Shown here: positions 7,590 to 13,938 of the stretch, one piece after another | Numbering within the stretch: position 1 is the stretch's first letter | How the letters are laid out: every line of letters starts with the position of its first letter | NCBI GenBank assembly: GCA_947254595.1 | Contig: CAMYED010000012.1 | Location: 1-22,605, forward strand | DNA: 22,605 bases | DNA from: an uncultured Gardnerella sp. | GTDB taxonomy: Bacteria; Actinomycetota; Actinomycetes; Actinomycetales; Bifidobacteriaceae | Direction: 5' to 3' | Translations under genes and position numbers: made by a program | The notes under the pieces: generated by a model | The model's input: only the letters and a program-made list of their open reading frames with translations | What the model was told of the DNA's origin: nothing | Databases searched by the model: none

Positions 7590-8276
7590 GTGAAACTTGT
7601 TGTGGCAACGCATAATGAGGGAAAACTTGTTGAAATTAAACGCATTTTAGAAGAACAGTTGACGGATTTAGCAAGTCAGTTTGATTTAATTACTGCAGGT
7701 TCGCTCGGTTTGCCGGATCCTGAAGAAACGGGAATAACTTTCGAGCAAAATGCTTTATTAAAGGCGCGAGATGTTGCTGCTAGAACTGGTTGCCCGGCTA
7801 TTGCGGACGATTCTGGTCTTATTGTTGACGTTCTTGGAGCCGCTCCTGGAATTTTGTCTGCTCGTTGGAGTGGAGTGCATGGTGACGATAAAGCCAATAA
7901 TGCGCTTCTATTAAAGCAGCTTTCAGACATTCCGGATCAGTGCCGTAATGCGCGTTTTCGTTGTGCTGCGGCGCTCGCAATTCCGGATGATTGCGGCGAA
8001 GTGCCGGAGTCTAGCGTTATGTCTCATTCTCGCGGTTTTGAGATTGTGCGAGTTGGGGAGATGAGGGGTCGCTTGATTCGCCAGGAGCGTGGAACTAACG
8101 GTTTTGGCTACGATCCGCTTTTTGTTCCGGATGAGCAGCCTGTTCGAAACGGTGTGCAAATGGAAGGTTTAACTAGCGCCGAGTTGACTAGTGATGAGAA
8201 GGATGCGATTTCTCACCGCGGACACGCTTTGCGCGCTCTACTTCCGGAGTTGCAGGCGCTGTTTATTACGGAATGA
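7590..8276 (+). CDS. rdgB: XTP/dITP pyrophosphatase (HAM1/RdgB)
   Basis: Removes non-canonical purine nucleotides (XTP, dITP, ITP) by hydrolysis to monophosphates. The 228-aa protein has the family N-terminus VVATHNEGKLVEI, the substrate/metal motif FEQNALLKA, ADDSGL at 72-77 (Asp73, Asp74), NGFGYDPLF at 170-178 and SHRGHALRAL near the end. It starts with GTG behind AAGGAGAG. The stop codon lies in the first unit of a 14-bp tandem repeat (8263-8318). It forms a pair with rph. Confidence 0.96.
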   Translation: MKLVVATHNEGKLVEIKRILEEQLTDLASQFDLITAGSLGLPDPEETGITFEQNALLKARDVAARTGCPAIADDSGLIVDVLGAAPGILSARWSGVHGDDKANNALLLKQLSDIPDQCRNARFRCAAALAIPDDCGEVPESSVMSHSRGFEIVRVGEMRGRLIRQERGTNGFGYDPLFVPDEQPVRNGVQMEGLTSAELTSDEKDAISHRGHALRALLPELQALFITE

Positions 8277-8318
8277 TTATTACGGAATGATTATTACGGA
8301 ATGATTATTACAGAATAA
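8263..8318 (+). repeat. 14-bp tandem repeat, 4 copies
   Basis: TTATTACGGAATGA is repeated exactly three times and once with changes (8305-8318). The first unit supplies the final codons and TGA stop of rdgB. The period is not a multiple of three, and the copies after the first are non-coding. They fill the gap before the convergent tRNA genes. No terminator hairpin is seen. Confidence 0.88.
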
Positions 8319-8327
8319 AAAATTTCG

Positions 8328-8408
8328 TGCGCGAGATGGGACTTGAACCCACACGTCGTAAGACACAGGAACCTAAATCCTGCGCGTCTACCATTTCGCC
8401 ACTCGCGC
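8328..8408 (-). tRNA. tRNA-Leu (anticodon TAG)
   Basis: The 7-bp acceptor stem GCGCGAG/CTCGCGC is perfect. The D arm is followed by anticodon stem CAGGA/TCCTG with loop TTTAGGT (anticodon TAG, reads CUA/CUN leucine codons). It has a long class II variable arm and a T arm with GTTCAAG-type loop. CCA is not encoded. It lies 70 bp downstream of tRNA-Thr on the same strand and is probably co-transcribed. Confidence 0.95.
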
Positions 8409-8478
8409 ATAGACTCATATAAATAATCGAGCGAATAAAAACAAATCAAAAGTATTAATACACTCGAGTGAGTCAGAG

Positions 8479-8551
8479 AGCCGCTTGACAGAATCGAACT
8501 GTCGACCTTCTCATTACGAGGGAGACGCTCTACCGACTGAGCTAAAGCGGC
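8479..8551 (-). tRNA. tRNA-Thr (anticodon CGT)
   Basis: Acceptor stem GCCGCTT/AAGCGGC is perfect. D stem is GCTC/GAGC, anticodon loop CTCGTAA (anticodon CGT, reads ACG threonine) and the T arm is standard. The anticodon stem TCTCC/TGAGA has a C31-U39 mismatch where a closing pair is normal. CCA is not encoded. Confidence 0.94.
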
Positions 8552-8595
8552 ATGTTGCCCGAGAAGCATTCGCGACTCGCGCACAAATCAAAAAC

Positions 8596-8623
8596 TATAT
8601 ATCATATTTTAGCATTTGTCCAA
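8596..8623 (-). promoter_or_regulatory. Candidate promoter of the tRNA pair
   Basis: On the minus strand TTGGAC (8618-8623) and TATATA (8596-8601) are separated by 16 bp, placing a start about 37 nt upstream of tRNA-Thr. Both hexamers are close to consensus. Confidence 0.5.
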
Positions 8624-8656
8624 TTGGGCGCGCCGCACCAAATAATAAATTACGCA

Positions 8657-8974
8657 TTACGTGCGCGTAAAGTTACTGCCGATTTTCTGCGCGATTTCAA
8701 CATTTTCGTTACGCGTATGCATAGTAACTAACGCTTTTTGATGCGACTACGTTATTTTCGTTACGTGGATGTAAAGTCGCTGCCGCTTTTTGGCGAGAGC
8801 GCAATATTTACTTTACATCCGTGTAAAGTTACTGCCGAATCTCGGTTAGTTTTCGTTATTTTCGTTACGCTGCTGTGTAGTAAATGTCATTTCTACTGTT
8901 GTGCGCGTTATTTTCGATACGTGCTTGTAAAACTATTGCCACTTTCCCGCTAGATTTCGGCATTTTCGTTACGT
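8657..8974 (+). repeat. 52-bp-period palindromic repeat array 2 (6 units)
   Basis: TTAC-N6-GTAA-type cores begin at 8657, 8709, 8761, 8813, 8865 and 8917, each exactly 52 bp apart. A seventh TTAC at 8969 runs directly into the conserved box of the three-hairpin element. Typical arms are CATTTTCG or TATTTTCG on the left and AGTTACTGCCG on the right. Some cores are decayed (for example GCATAG in unit 2). Linkers resemble those of array 3 in reverse complement. No coding ORF is credible here. Confidence 0.85.
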
Positions 8975-9105
8975 GCGCGACGACCTGCTTTCGCGCAGCA
9001 TTGCGCGCGCGAAAGCAACTCGGAGCGTGAGCTTGCTCAAGTTGAAAGCACGGTGTGCTTTCAACGCAAGCTCAGCAGCGAGTACACGCAAAGTGTACGA
9101 GCGCT
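8975..9105 (+). repeat. Three-hairpin dispersed element, copy B
   Basis: The conserved box is at 8975-8987. Hairpin I pairs CTTTCGCGC (8988-8996) perfectly with 9007-9015. A conserved CAACTCGGAGCG follows. Hairpin II pairs GAGCTTGC (9029-9036) with 9066-9073 and GTTGAAAGCAC (9041-9051) with 9055-9065. Hairpin III pairs AGCG (9077-9080) with 9102-9105 and GTACAC (9082-9087) with GTGTAC (9093-9098). All stems are intact. From 9106 to about 9300 I see only AT-rich unassigned sequence before the pgi control region. Confidence 0.82.
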
Positions 9106-9306
9106 ATAAGCGCAAACACAAATTTTCCAGCCTCGTCAAAACCAAAGAACAAAATCAGTTACAAAACTCATAGACGAAAGCCAAGAATCTCGAAAAAACT
9201 CGCGCCGCAACTAACAAATCGTAATATAAACTACGAATTTTATTCGCACAACATTAGTGTTATTATGTTCGTTTTTATGTTCAGCTTCGCGTGTTTCTGT
9301 CTGCTT

Positions 9307-9380
9307 TTGTGAGTATCTTGTGAAGTGGATGATAGTGACAATTGCTGTCACATCAGTTAAAGAAATGAAAGGACCTAGAA
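9307..9380 (+). promoter_or_regulatory. pgi control region with a perfect inverted repeat
   Basis: A possible promoter is TTGTGA (9307-9312) with GATAGT (9331-9336) 18 bp downstream. GTGACA (9335-9340) and TGTCAC (9346-9351) form a perfect inverted repeat around ATTGC, overlapping the candidate -10 and start site, which fits an operator. GAAAGGA before ATG 9381 is the ribosome binding site. The binding protein is unknown. Confidence 0.4.
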
Positions 9381-11075
9381 ATGGCCATCAATCCGCCAGT
9401 TGACGCCGTAAAAACCCCAGAGTGGGCTGCATTGCAGAAGCATTACGACGAGTTGCAATCAGAAGGCGTCTGCCTGAAGAAGTGGTTTGCCGAGGATGCA
9501 AATCGCGTGGATAAGTTGAGCTTCGAAGCTGGAGATCTCCACTTCGATCTTTCTAAGAATTTGATTAAGCCTGAAACTCTTAAGCTTTTCGCTGACCTTG
9601 CAAAGGCTGTTAAGCTTGACGAGCGCACTAAGGCAATGTACACCGGCGTGCACATTAACAATACCGAAGATCGTGCAGTTTTGCACACTGCTTTGCGTCG
9701 TCCTGCAGAGGATGCTGGCAAGTTCATTGTTGACGGTCAAGATACCGTTGCAGACGTGCGTGAAGTATTGGGTCGCATTTACGATTTCGCTAACGAAGTT
9801 CGTTCCGGCGCTTGGAAGGGCGTTACCGGCAAGAACATTAAGACTGTTGTAAACATTGGTATCGGCGGTTCTGATTTGGGTCCGGTTATGGTTTACGAAG
9901 CTTTGAAGCCATACGCCGACGCTGGTATTAGCGCTCGCTACGTTTCTAATATTGATCCAAACGATATGGCCGAAAAGACCAAGGATTTGGATCCAGAAAC
10001 TACGCTTTTCATCATTGTTTCCAAGACTTTCACCACTTTGGAAACTTTGACCAACGCTCGTACCGCTCGTACCTGGTTGCTTAATAAGCTTCAGGAGTGC
10101 GGCGCTATTGACGGAAGCGACGCAAAGAAGGCTGAAGCTGTTGCTAAGCACTTCGTAGCTGTTTCTACCAACCTTGAGAAGGTTGAAGAGTTCGGCATCA
10201 ACCCAACCAACGCTTTTGGCTTCTGGAGCTGGGTTGGCGGCCGTTACTCCGTTGATTCCGCTGTTGGTACTTCTTTGGCTGTTGTTCTTGGTCCAGAGCG
10301 TTTCGAGGAGTTCTTGCATGGCTTCCATGCAATCGATACCTACTTTGCTGAGACTCCATTCGAGAAGAATGTTGTTGTTCTTCTTGGTATGCTCAACGTT
10401 TGGTATCGCAACTTCTACAAGGTTGCTTCTCACGCTGTGCTTCCTTACGACCAGTACTTGCACCGCTTCCCAGCTTATTTGCAGCAGCTCACCATGGAAT
10501 CCAACGGTAAGTCTGTGCGCTGGGACGGCACTCCTGTAACAAGCGAAACCGGCGAAATCTTCTGGGGCGAGCCAGGCACCAACGGCCAGCACGCTTTCTA
10601 CCAGTTGATTCACCAGGGCACTCAGCTTATTCCAGCTGATTTCATTGCTTTCGTGAACACGCCAAATCCTACTAAGGATGGCGATCAGGATGTGCACGAG
10701 CTCTTCTTGGGCAACTATCTTGCACAGACTAAGGCTCTTGCTTTCGGTAAGACTGCTGACGAAGTTCGCGCTGAAGGCACTCCAGAAGAGATTGTGCCAG
10801 CTCGCGTGTTCAAGGGCAACCGTCCAACCACTTCTATCTTTGGCGATGCTTTGACTCCATTTAGCTTGGGCGAGTTGATTGCTCTCTACGAGCACATCAC
10901 CTTCGTTGAAGGCACTGTTTGGGGCTTGGATTCCTACGATCAGTGGGGTGTGGAGCTTGGCAAGCAGCTTGCAAAGCAGATTACTCCTGCAATCTCTAAG
11001 GATGATGAAGCTTTGGCAGCTCAGGATGCTTCTACGCAGAGCTTGATTCGCTTCTACCGCGCTCATCGCAAGTAG
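9381..11075 (+). CDS. pgi: Glucose-6-phosphate isomerase
   Basis: Interconverts glucose 6-phosphate and fructose 6-phosphate; in bifidobacteria this feeds the fructose-6-phosphate phosphoketolase (bifid) shunt. The 564-aa protein is full length for the long bacterial form. Visible motifs are IGIGGSDLGPVMVYEAL, SKTFTTLETLTNA (phosphate-binding Ser/Thr), GGRYSVDSAVG, MESNGK and HQGTQLIPADFIAF with the active-site region. Codon use is visibly biased to a narrow set (GTT, GCT, AAG, TTC, GAG), as expected for strong expression. A clear SD precedes the ATG. It is monocistronic, with an upstream inverted repeat and a strong terminator. Confidence 0.98.
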   Translation: MAINPPVDAVKTPEWAALQKHYDELQSEGVCLKKWFAEDANRVDKLSFEAGDLHFDLSKNLIKPETLKLFADLAKAVKLDERTKAMYTGVHINNTEDRAVLHTALRRPAEDAGKFIVDGQDTVADVREVLGRIYDFANEVRSGAWKGVTGKNIKTVVNIGIGGSDLGPVMVYEALKPYADAGISARYVSNIDPNDMAEKTKDLDPETTLFIIVSKTFTTLETLTNARTARTWLLNKLQECGAIDGSDAKKAEAVAKHFVAVSTNLEKVEEFGINPTNAFGFWSWVGGRYSVDSAVGTSLAVVLGPERFEEFLHGFHAIDTYFAETPFEKNVVVLLGMLNVWYRNFYKVASHAVLPYDQYLHRFPAYLQQLTMESNGKSVRWDGTPVTSETGEIFWGEPGTNGQHAFYQLIHQGTQLIPADFIAFVNTPNPTKDGDQDVHELFLGNYLAQTKALAFGKTADEVRAEGTPEEIVPARVFKGNRPTTSIFGDALTPFSLGELIALYEHITFVEGTVWGLDSYDQWGVELGKQLAKQITPAISKDDEALAAQDASTQSLIRFYRAHRK

Positions 11076-11133
11076 TTTGCGTAGTTTGCAAGTAGTTTAC
11101 AAATAACTTGCAAATAATCATTGACTAATTATT

Positions 11134-11173
11134 AAAAGCCTCTTGTTGATTAAATTCTTCAAGAGGCTTTTTA
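11134..11173 (+). terminator. Rho-independent terminator after pgi
   Basis: AAAAGCCTCTTG (11134-11145) pairs with CAAGAGGCTTTT (11160-11171) around a 14-nt loop, with a run of T at the 3' side. Confidence 0.9.
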
Positions 11174-11176
11174 GTT

Positions 11177-11210
11177 ACGCGACGACCTGCTTGAGCGCTT
11201 AAAGCGTAGC
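11177..11210 (+). repeat. Truncated three-hairpin element (copy C)
   Basis: GCGACGACCTGCTTGAGCGC (11179-11198) is the conserved box plus the first arm of hairpin I. The rest of the element is missing, and a 52-bp array begins at about 11211. As at copy B, TTAC precedes the box. Confidence 0.7.
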
Positions 11211-11508
11211 GCGTTAGTTTCTTTACGTGGCTGTAAAGTAATTGTCGCGTTTTGGCGAGGTTTTGTTATTTTCTGTACATCGTTGTAATGAAACTAACGC
11301 GAGCAGCCTCAAAATCGGCATCGACTTTACAGTGCTGTAAAGGGAATAACGCAATCGCACCAAAAAGCGGCAGTAACTGTACGCGTACGTAACGAAAATA
11401 TCGCAATCGCACCAAAGAACGGCAGTCGCTTTACGCACGTGTAACGAAAATATCGCGTGCGAGCTTAAAATCGGCATTTTCTGTACAGCGTTGTAAAGGA
11501 AAAATCGC
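11211..11508 (+). repeat. 52-bp-period palindromic repeat array 3 (6 units)
   Basis: Cores with TAC at 11224, 11276, 11328, 11380, 11432 and 11484, all exactly 52 bp apart, each of the form TTTAC or TGTAC, then N6, then GTAA. Arms include GCGTTAGTTTC, CGGCAGTAAC and CGGCATTTTC on the left and GAAAATATCGC or GAAACTAACGC on the right. Linkers resemble AATCGCACCAAAAAG. It lies downstream of the pgi terminator. Confidence 0.85.
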
Positions 11509-11520
11509 TTTTTGTTTTGT

Positions 11521-11747
11521 GAAACATTTACCGGAGATTTTTCCGGTTTTTGTTTTCCGAATCTGTGTGTGTGGCCACAAAAGCCGTGTAATTTTCCGGC
11601 GTTTGTTGTCGTTTTATTGTTTTGCGGAAACATTTGCCGGTGATTTTTCCGGTTTTTGTTTTCCGAATCTGTGTGTGTGGCCACAAAAGCCGTGTAATTT
11701 TCCGGCGTTTGTTGTCGTTTTTGCGGATTTGGGAAACATTTGCCGGG
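11521..11747 (+). repeat. 106-bp direct repeat, two copies plus a fragment
   Basis: Copies begin at 11521 and 11627, and a third fragment at 11733 stops after about 15 bp. The first 95 bp of the two full copies differ at only two positions by eye; the last 11 differ. Each holds the palindrome TGTGGCCACA and two CCGG-type inverted repeats. The period is not divisible by three, and translation changes frame between copies, so it is unlikely to be protein-coding. It abuts the promoter at 11769. Confidence 0.88.
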
Positions 11748-11768
11748 AATCTCCCTGGCCTTTATAGC

Positions 11769-11820
11769 TTGACACAATATTTGCGATATTTTATAATTAG
11801 CACGACCTTAAGGAGGTGAT
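11769..11820 (+). promoter_or_regulatory. Perfect-consensus promoter and SD for the leader ORF
   Basis: TTGACA (11769-11774) and TATAAT (11792-11797) are both perfect and separated by 17 bp. The start would be near 11804. AAGGAGGTGA (11810-11819) is a near-complete anti-16S match, giving a very short 5' UTR before GTG 11826. This is the strongest promoter in the window by consensus. Confidence 0.85.
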
Positions 11821-11825
11821 TTGCC

Positions 11826-11981
11826 GTGAAACATGACAGTAGTAGTTGTAGTCAGAGTACTAATACCGTTAATGCTGTTAGTGACGATTCAGACAGTGTT
11901 AGTAGTAGTACGGACCTTCCTTATGAATATAAAAAGTTGAATATGAAAGCCGGCAATCACCGCCAAAACGTTTGCTATTAA
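11826..11981 (+). CDS. 51-aa Ser-rich peptide, candidate leader peptide
   Basis: GTG start 9 nt after AGGAGG, 51 codons, TAA stop. The first 30 residues are rich in Ser, Asp, Asn and Thr; there is no signal peptide or membrane segment. The C-terminus is basic and ends NHRQNVCY, with Cys as the penultimate codon. The strong promoter and SD make translation likely. Position (129 bp before a NitT/TauT-type permease) and the downstream competing stems suggest a leader peptide controlling the transporter. Actinobacterial sulfur-related leader peptides also have basic C-terminal stretches with Cys near the end, but this one is longer and I cannot show homology. It could instead be a small functional protein. 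Confidence 0.6.
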   Translation: MKHDSSSCSQSTNTVNAVSDDSDSVSSSTDLPYEYKKLNMKAGNHRQNVCY

Positions 11982-12110
11982 AATTTTCGCTTAGTATTTT
12001 TGTGCTCAAATGGGAGTGGAATCTAAAATTTTAAGCAAAATAAAGCTTACGTAGAAAATAGTGGTGATAAGCAACTCTCGAAAAAAGTAAGCGTTCCCAG
12101 AGGACTTATC
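11978..12110 (+). promoter_or_regulatory. Leader RNA with competing stems hiding the permease RBS
   Basis: A 10-bp stem TTAAAATTTT (11978-11987) with 12025-12034 overlaps the leader stop codon. GCTTAC (12045-12050) can pair with GTAAGC (12087-12092). GATAAG (12066-12071) with CTTATC (12105-12110), plus CTCT (12075-12078) with AGAG (12099-12102), would sequester the SD AGAGGA (12099-12104) just before ATG 12111. The last two pairings interlock and should exclude each other. This fits translational attenuation, inferred from pairing only. Confidence 0.45.
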
Positions 12111-13859
12111 ATGACAATATTTACAACATCTGGAAAAAGCGGAGCAGGCACGCAAGTGGACGAAAACACTCGTTTTTGGTCCGATATTATTGTGTGCGTA
12201 GGAATAATCGCACTTTTTGGAATAAGTGCTTTTCTTTTGCAGCGAATCAACCAGCCAATTGGACCTAAAGGCATACCTTCTGCTGTTTCAACAGATCTTA
12301 TTAATCTTCCTTACTACACTTTAAGATCCGTATTTCGAATGATGCTAGCACTTATAGCGTCTTTGATTTTTACAATTGTTTACGGCTCTCTTGCTGCGCG
12401 TAGTCGCCGCTTGGGTAAGGTTCTTATGCCGCTTTTGGATATTCTTCAATCCGTTCCAATTCTTGGCTTCCTTTCCGCAACGGTTACGATTTGGCTGGTG
12501 ATTTTCCCAAGATCAATGATGGGCGTAGAGGCTGCGTCAATTTTCGCTATTTTTACAAGCCAAGCTTGGAATATGACTTTCTCATTCCACCGTTCACTAT
12601 TAAGCGAGCCGAAGGAATTAGACGAAGCTGTGCGCAGTTTGCAGCTCACTCACTGGCAGCGATTCTGGGTATTGGATATGCCAAACTCAATGATTCCGCT
12701 GCTTTGGAACTGCATGATGTCCGTTGGAGGCGGCTGGTTCTTCCTTACGGCTTCCGAAATGATTTCCGTAAACAACCATACTTACGCGCTTCCTGGAGTT
12801 GGTAGTTTCGTAGCTCAGTCGGCTGCAGAAAACAAGCTCGGCAATATTTGGTGGGCGATTGCTTCAATGATTGTTGTTGTTCTTGCAATTGACTTCTTCC
12901 TTTGGAAGCCGCTTACTGCATGGTCGGAACGATTCCGCATAACTCAAAGCGCTGCGGATGAGGAGCGACACAGCGCGATTTTGACTTTAATCCGTCATTC
13001 GCACGCTGACGAAGTAATAAGTAAGCTGTTTTCGCCAATTCGCGAATGGCTTGATCTTGTTACTCGCCCGTTCGGTCGCACAGGCTCTAAATGGCCTCGC
13101 AAAGCTTCTCAGCGCAAGATTGGCGACTTAATTTTCAATATTGTAATGATTGTTCTAATCGTGGCTTGTGCGGCTCAAATGCTGTACTTTGTAGCAACTC
13201 GAACCGGCTTACAAGAGTTTGCTACTGCCGGAGTGTTGGGTGCGTTGACTTTTGCGCGAGTTGCAGTTCTAATACTTGTAAGCTCGCTTATTTGGGTGCC
13301 GGTTGGCGTGTATATTGGCATGAATCCTAAGATTTCGCGCATTATGCAGCCGGTTGTGCAGATTTTGGCTAGCTTCCCAGCGAACTTTGTGTTCCCATTT
13401 GCAATGATGTGGTTCATGGCTTGGCACATTGACCTCGGTTGGGGAAGTATTATTTTGATGGCTCTTGGCACTCAGTGGTACATTCTTTTCAATGTTATTG
13501 CCGGCGCAAGCGCTATTCCGGACGATTTGCGCGAAATGACGCGTAGCTTCCGTTTGAATAATGCGTTACGTTGGAAAACTCTTATTTTGCCTGCGATTTT
13601 TGGCTCTTGGTGCACGGGCGGTATTACTGCTGCCGGCGGTGCGTGGAATGCGTCGATTGTTGCAGAAATTGTTGAATACGGTAAGAATCACATGGAAACT
13701 CAAGGTTTGGGCGCGTATATTACTTCCGCTACTACGAGTGGTAATTCTGTGAAAACTCTTGTTGGCGTAACGGTTATGAGCTTAATAGTCGTGTTGAGCA
13801 ATCGACTGTTCTGGACGCCTTTGCAAAGGTATTCCGCAAAAAGATACGTTCTAAATTAA
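12111..13859 (+). CDS. ABC transporter double permease, NitT/TauT type
   Basis: A 582-aa integral membrane protein made of two fused BPD_transp_1 permease halves. Half 1 spans about 25-275, with ATPase-contact loop ELDEAVRSLQLTHW at 169-182. Half 2 spans about 335-570, with the equivalent loop DLREMTRSFRLNNA at 472-485. Each half shows several hydrophobic segments (for example 75-95, 110-133, 250-265, 340-362, 382-402, 550-565). With the next gene it forms an importer-like complex of the nitrate/sulfonate/taurine class. No solute-binding protein gene is present here, so the substrate is unknown. Translation starts at ATG 12111 behind AGAGGA, which can be sequestered in a stem. Probable operon with the leader ORF and ATPase. 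Confidence 0.88.
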   Translation: MTIFTTSGKSGAGTQVDENTRFWSDIIVCVGIIALFGISAFLLQRINQPIGPKGIPSAVSTDLINLPYYTLRSVFRMMLALIASLIFTIVYGSLAARSRRLGKVLMPLLDILQSVPILGFLSATVTIWLVIFPRSMMGVEAASIFAIFTSQAWNMTFSFHRSLLSEPKELDEAVRSLQLTHWQRFWVLDMPNSMIPLLWNCMMSVGGGWFFLTASEMISVNNHTYALPGVGSFVAQSAAENKLGNIWWAIASMIVVVLAIDFFLWKPLTAWSERFRITQSAADEERHSAILTLIRHSHADEVISKLFSPIREWLDLVTRPFGRTGSKWPRKASQRKIGDLIFNIVMIVLIVACAAQMLYFVATRTGLQEFATAGVLGALTFARVAVLILVSSLIWVPVGVYIGMNPKISRIMQPVVQILASFPANFVFPFAMMWFMAWHIDLGWGSIILMALGTQWYILFNVIAGASAIPDDLREMTRSFRLNNALRWKTLILPAIFGSWCTGGITAAGGAWNASIVAEIVEYGKNHMETQGLGAYITSATTSGNSVKTLVGVTVMSLIVVLSNRLFWTPLQRYSAKRYVLN

Positions 13860-13890
13860 ATCGACTAAATAAATCGACTAAATAAATCGA
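13852..13890 (+). repeat. Short 13-bp tandem repeat in the permease-ATPase gap
   Basis: About three imperfect units of AAATAAATCGACT span the end of the permease gene and the start of the 79-bp gap. No terminator is present, so transcription could continue into the ATPase gene. Confidence 0.65.
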
Positions 13891-13938
13891 AAAAACAAAA
13901 ACCGATAAATTAAGTTTTATAAAAGATTGGCAAATATT

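Noticed and set aside
8485..8670. 61-codon plus-strand ORF over the tRNA-Thr gene
   Set aside because: It is the opposite strand of a tRNA and its promoter, with no coding evidence.
8657..8974. CRISPR array
   Set aside because: The 52-bp regularity is CRISPR-like, but no segment is a constant repeat. The most conserved part is an imperfect palindrome with a variable centre, linkers recur between loci, and no cas gene is present.
9459..11066. 535-codon open frame antisense to pgi
   Set aside because: It is an exact shadow of pgi. The biased codon use of pgi avoids TTA, CTA and TCA, so the opposite strand lacks stops. The translation shows no domain and no separate RBS.
11223..11777. 184-codon minus-strand ORF across array 3 and the 106-bp repeat
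   Set aside because: It is made of repeats with periods of 52 and 106 bp, neither divisible by three, so repeat copies are read in different frames. This is not the pattern of a protein repeat.
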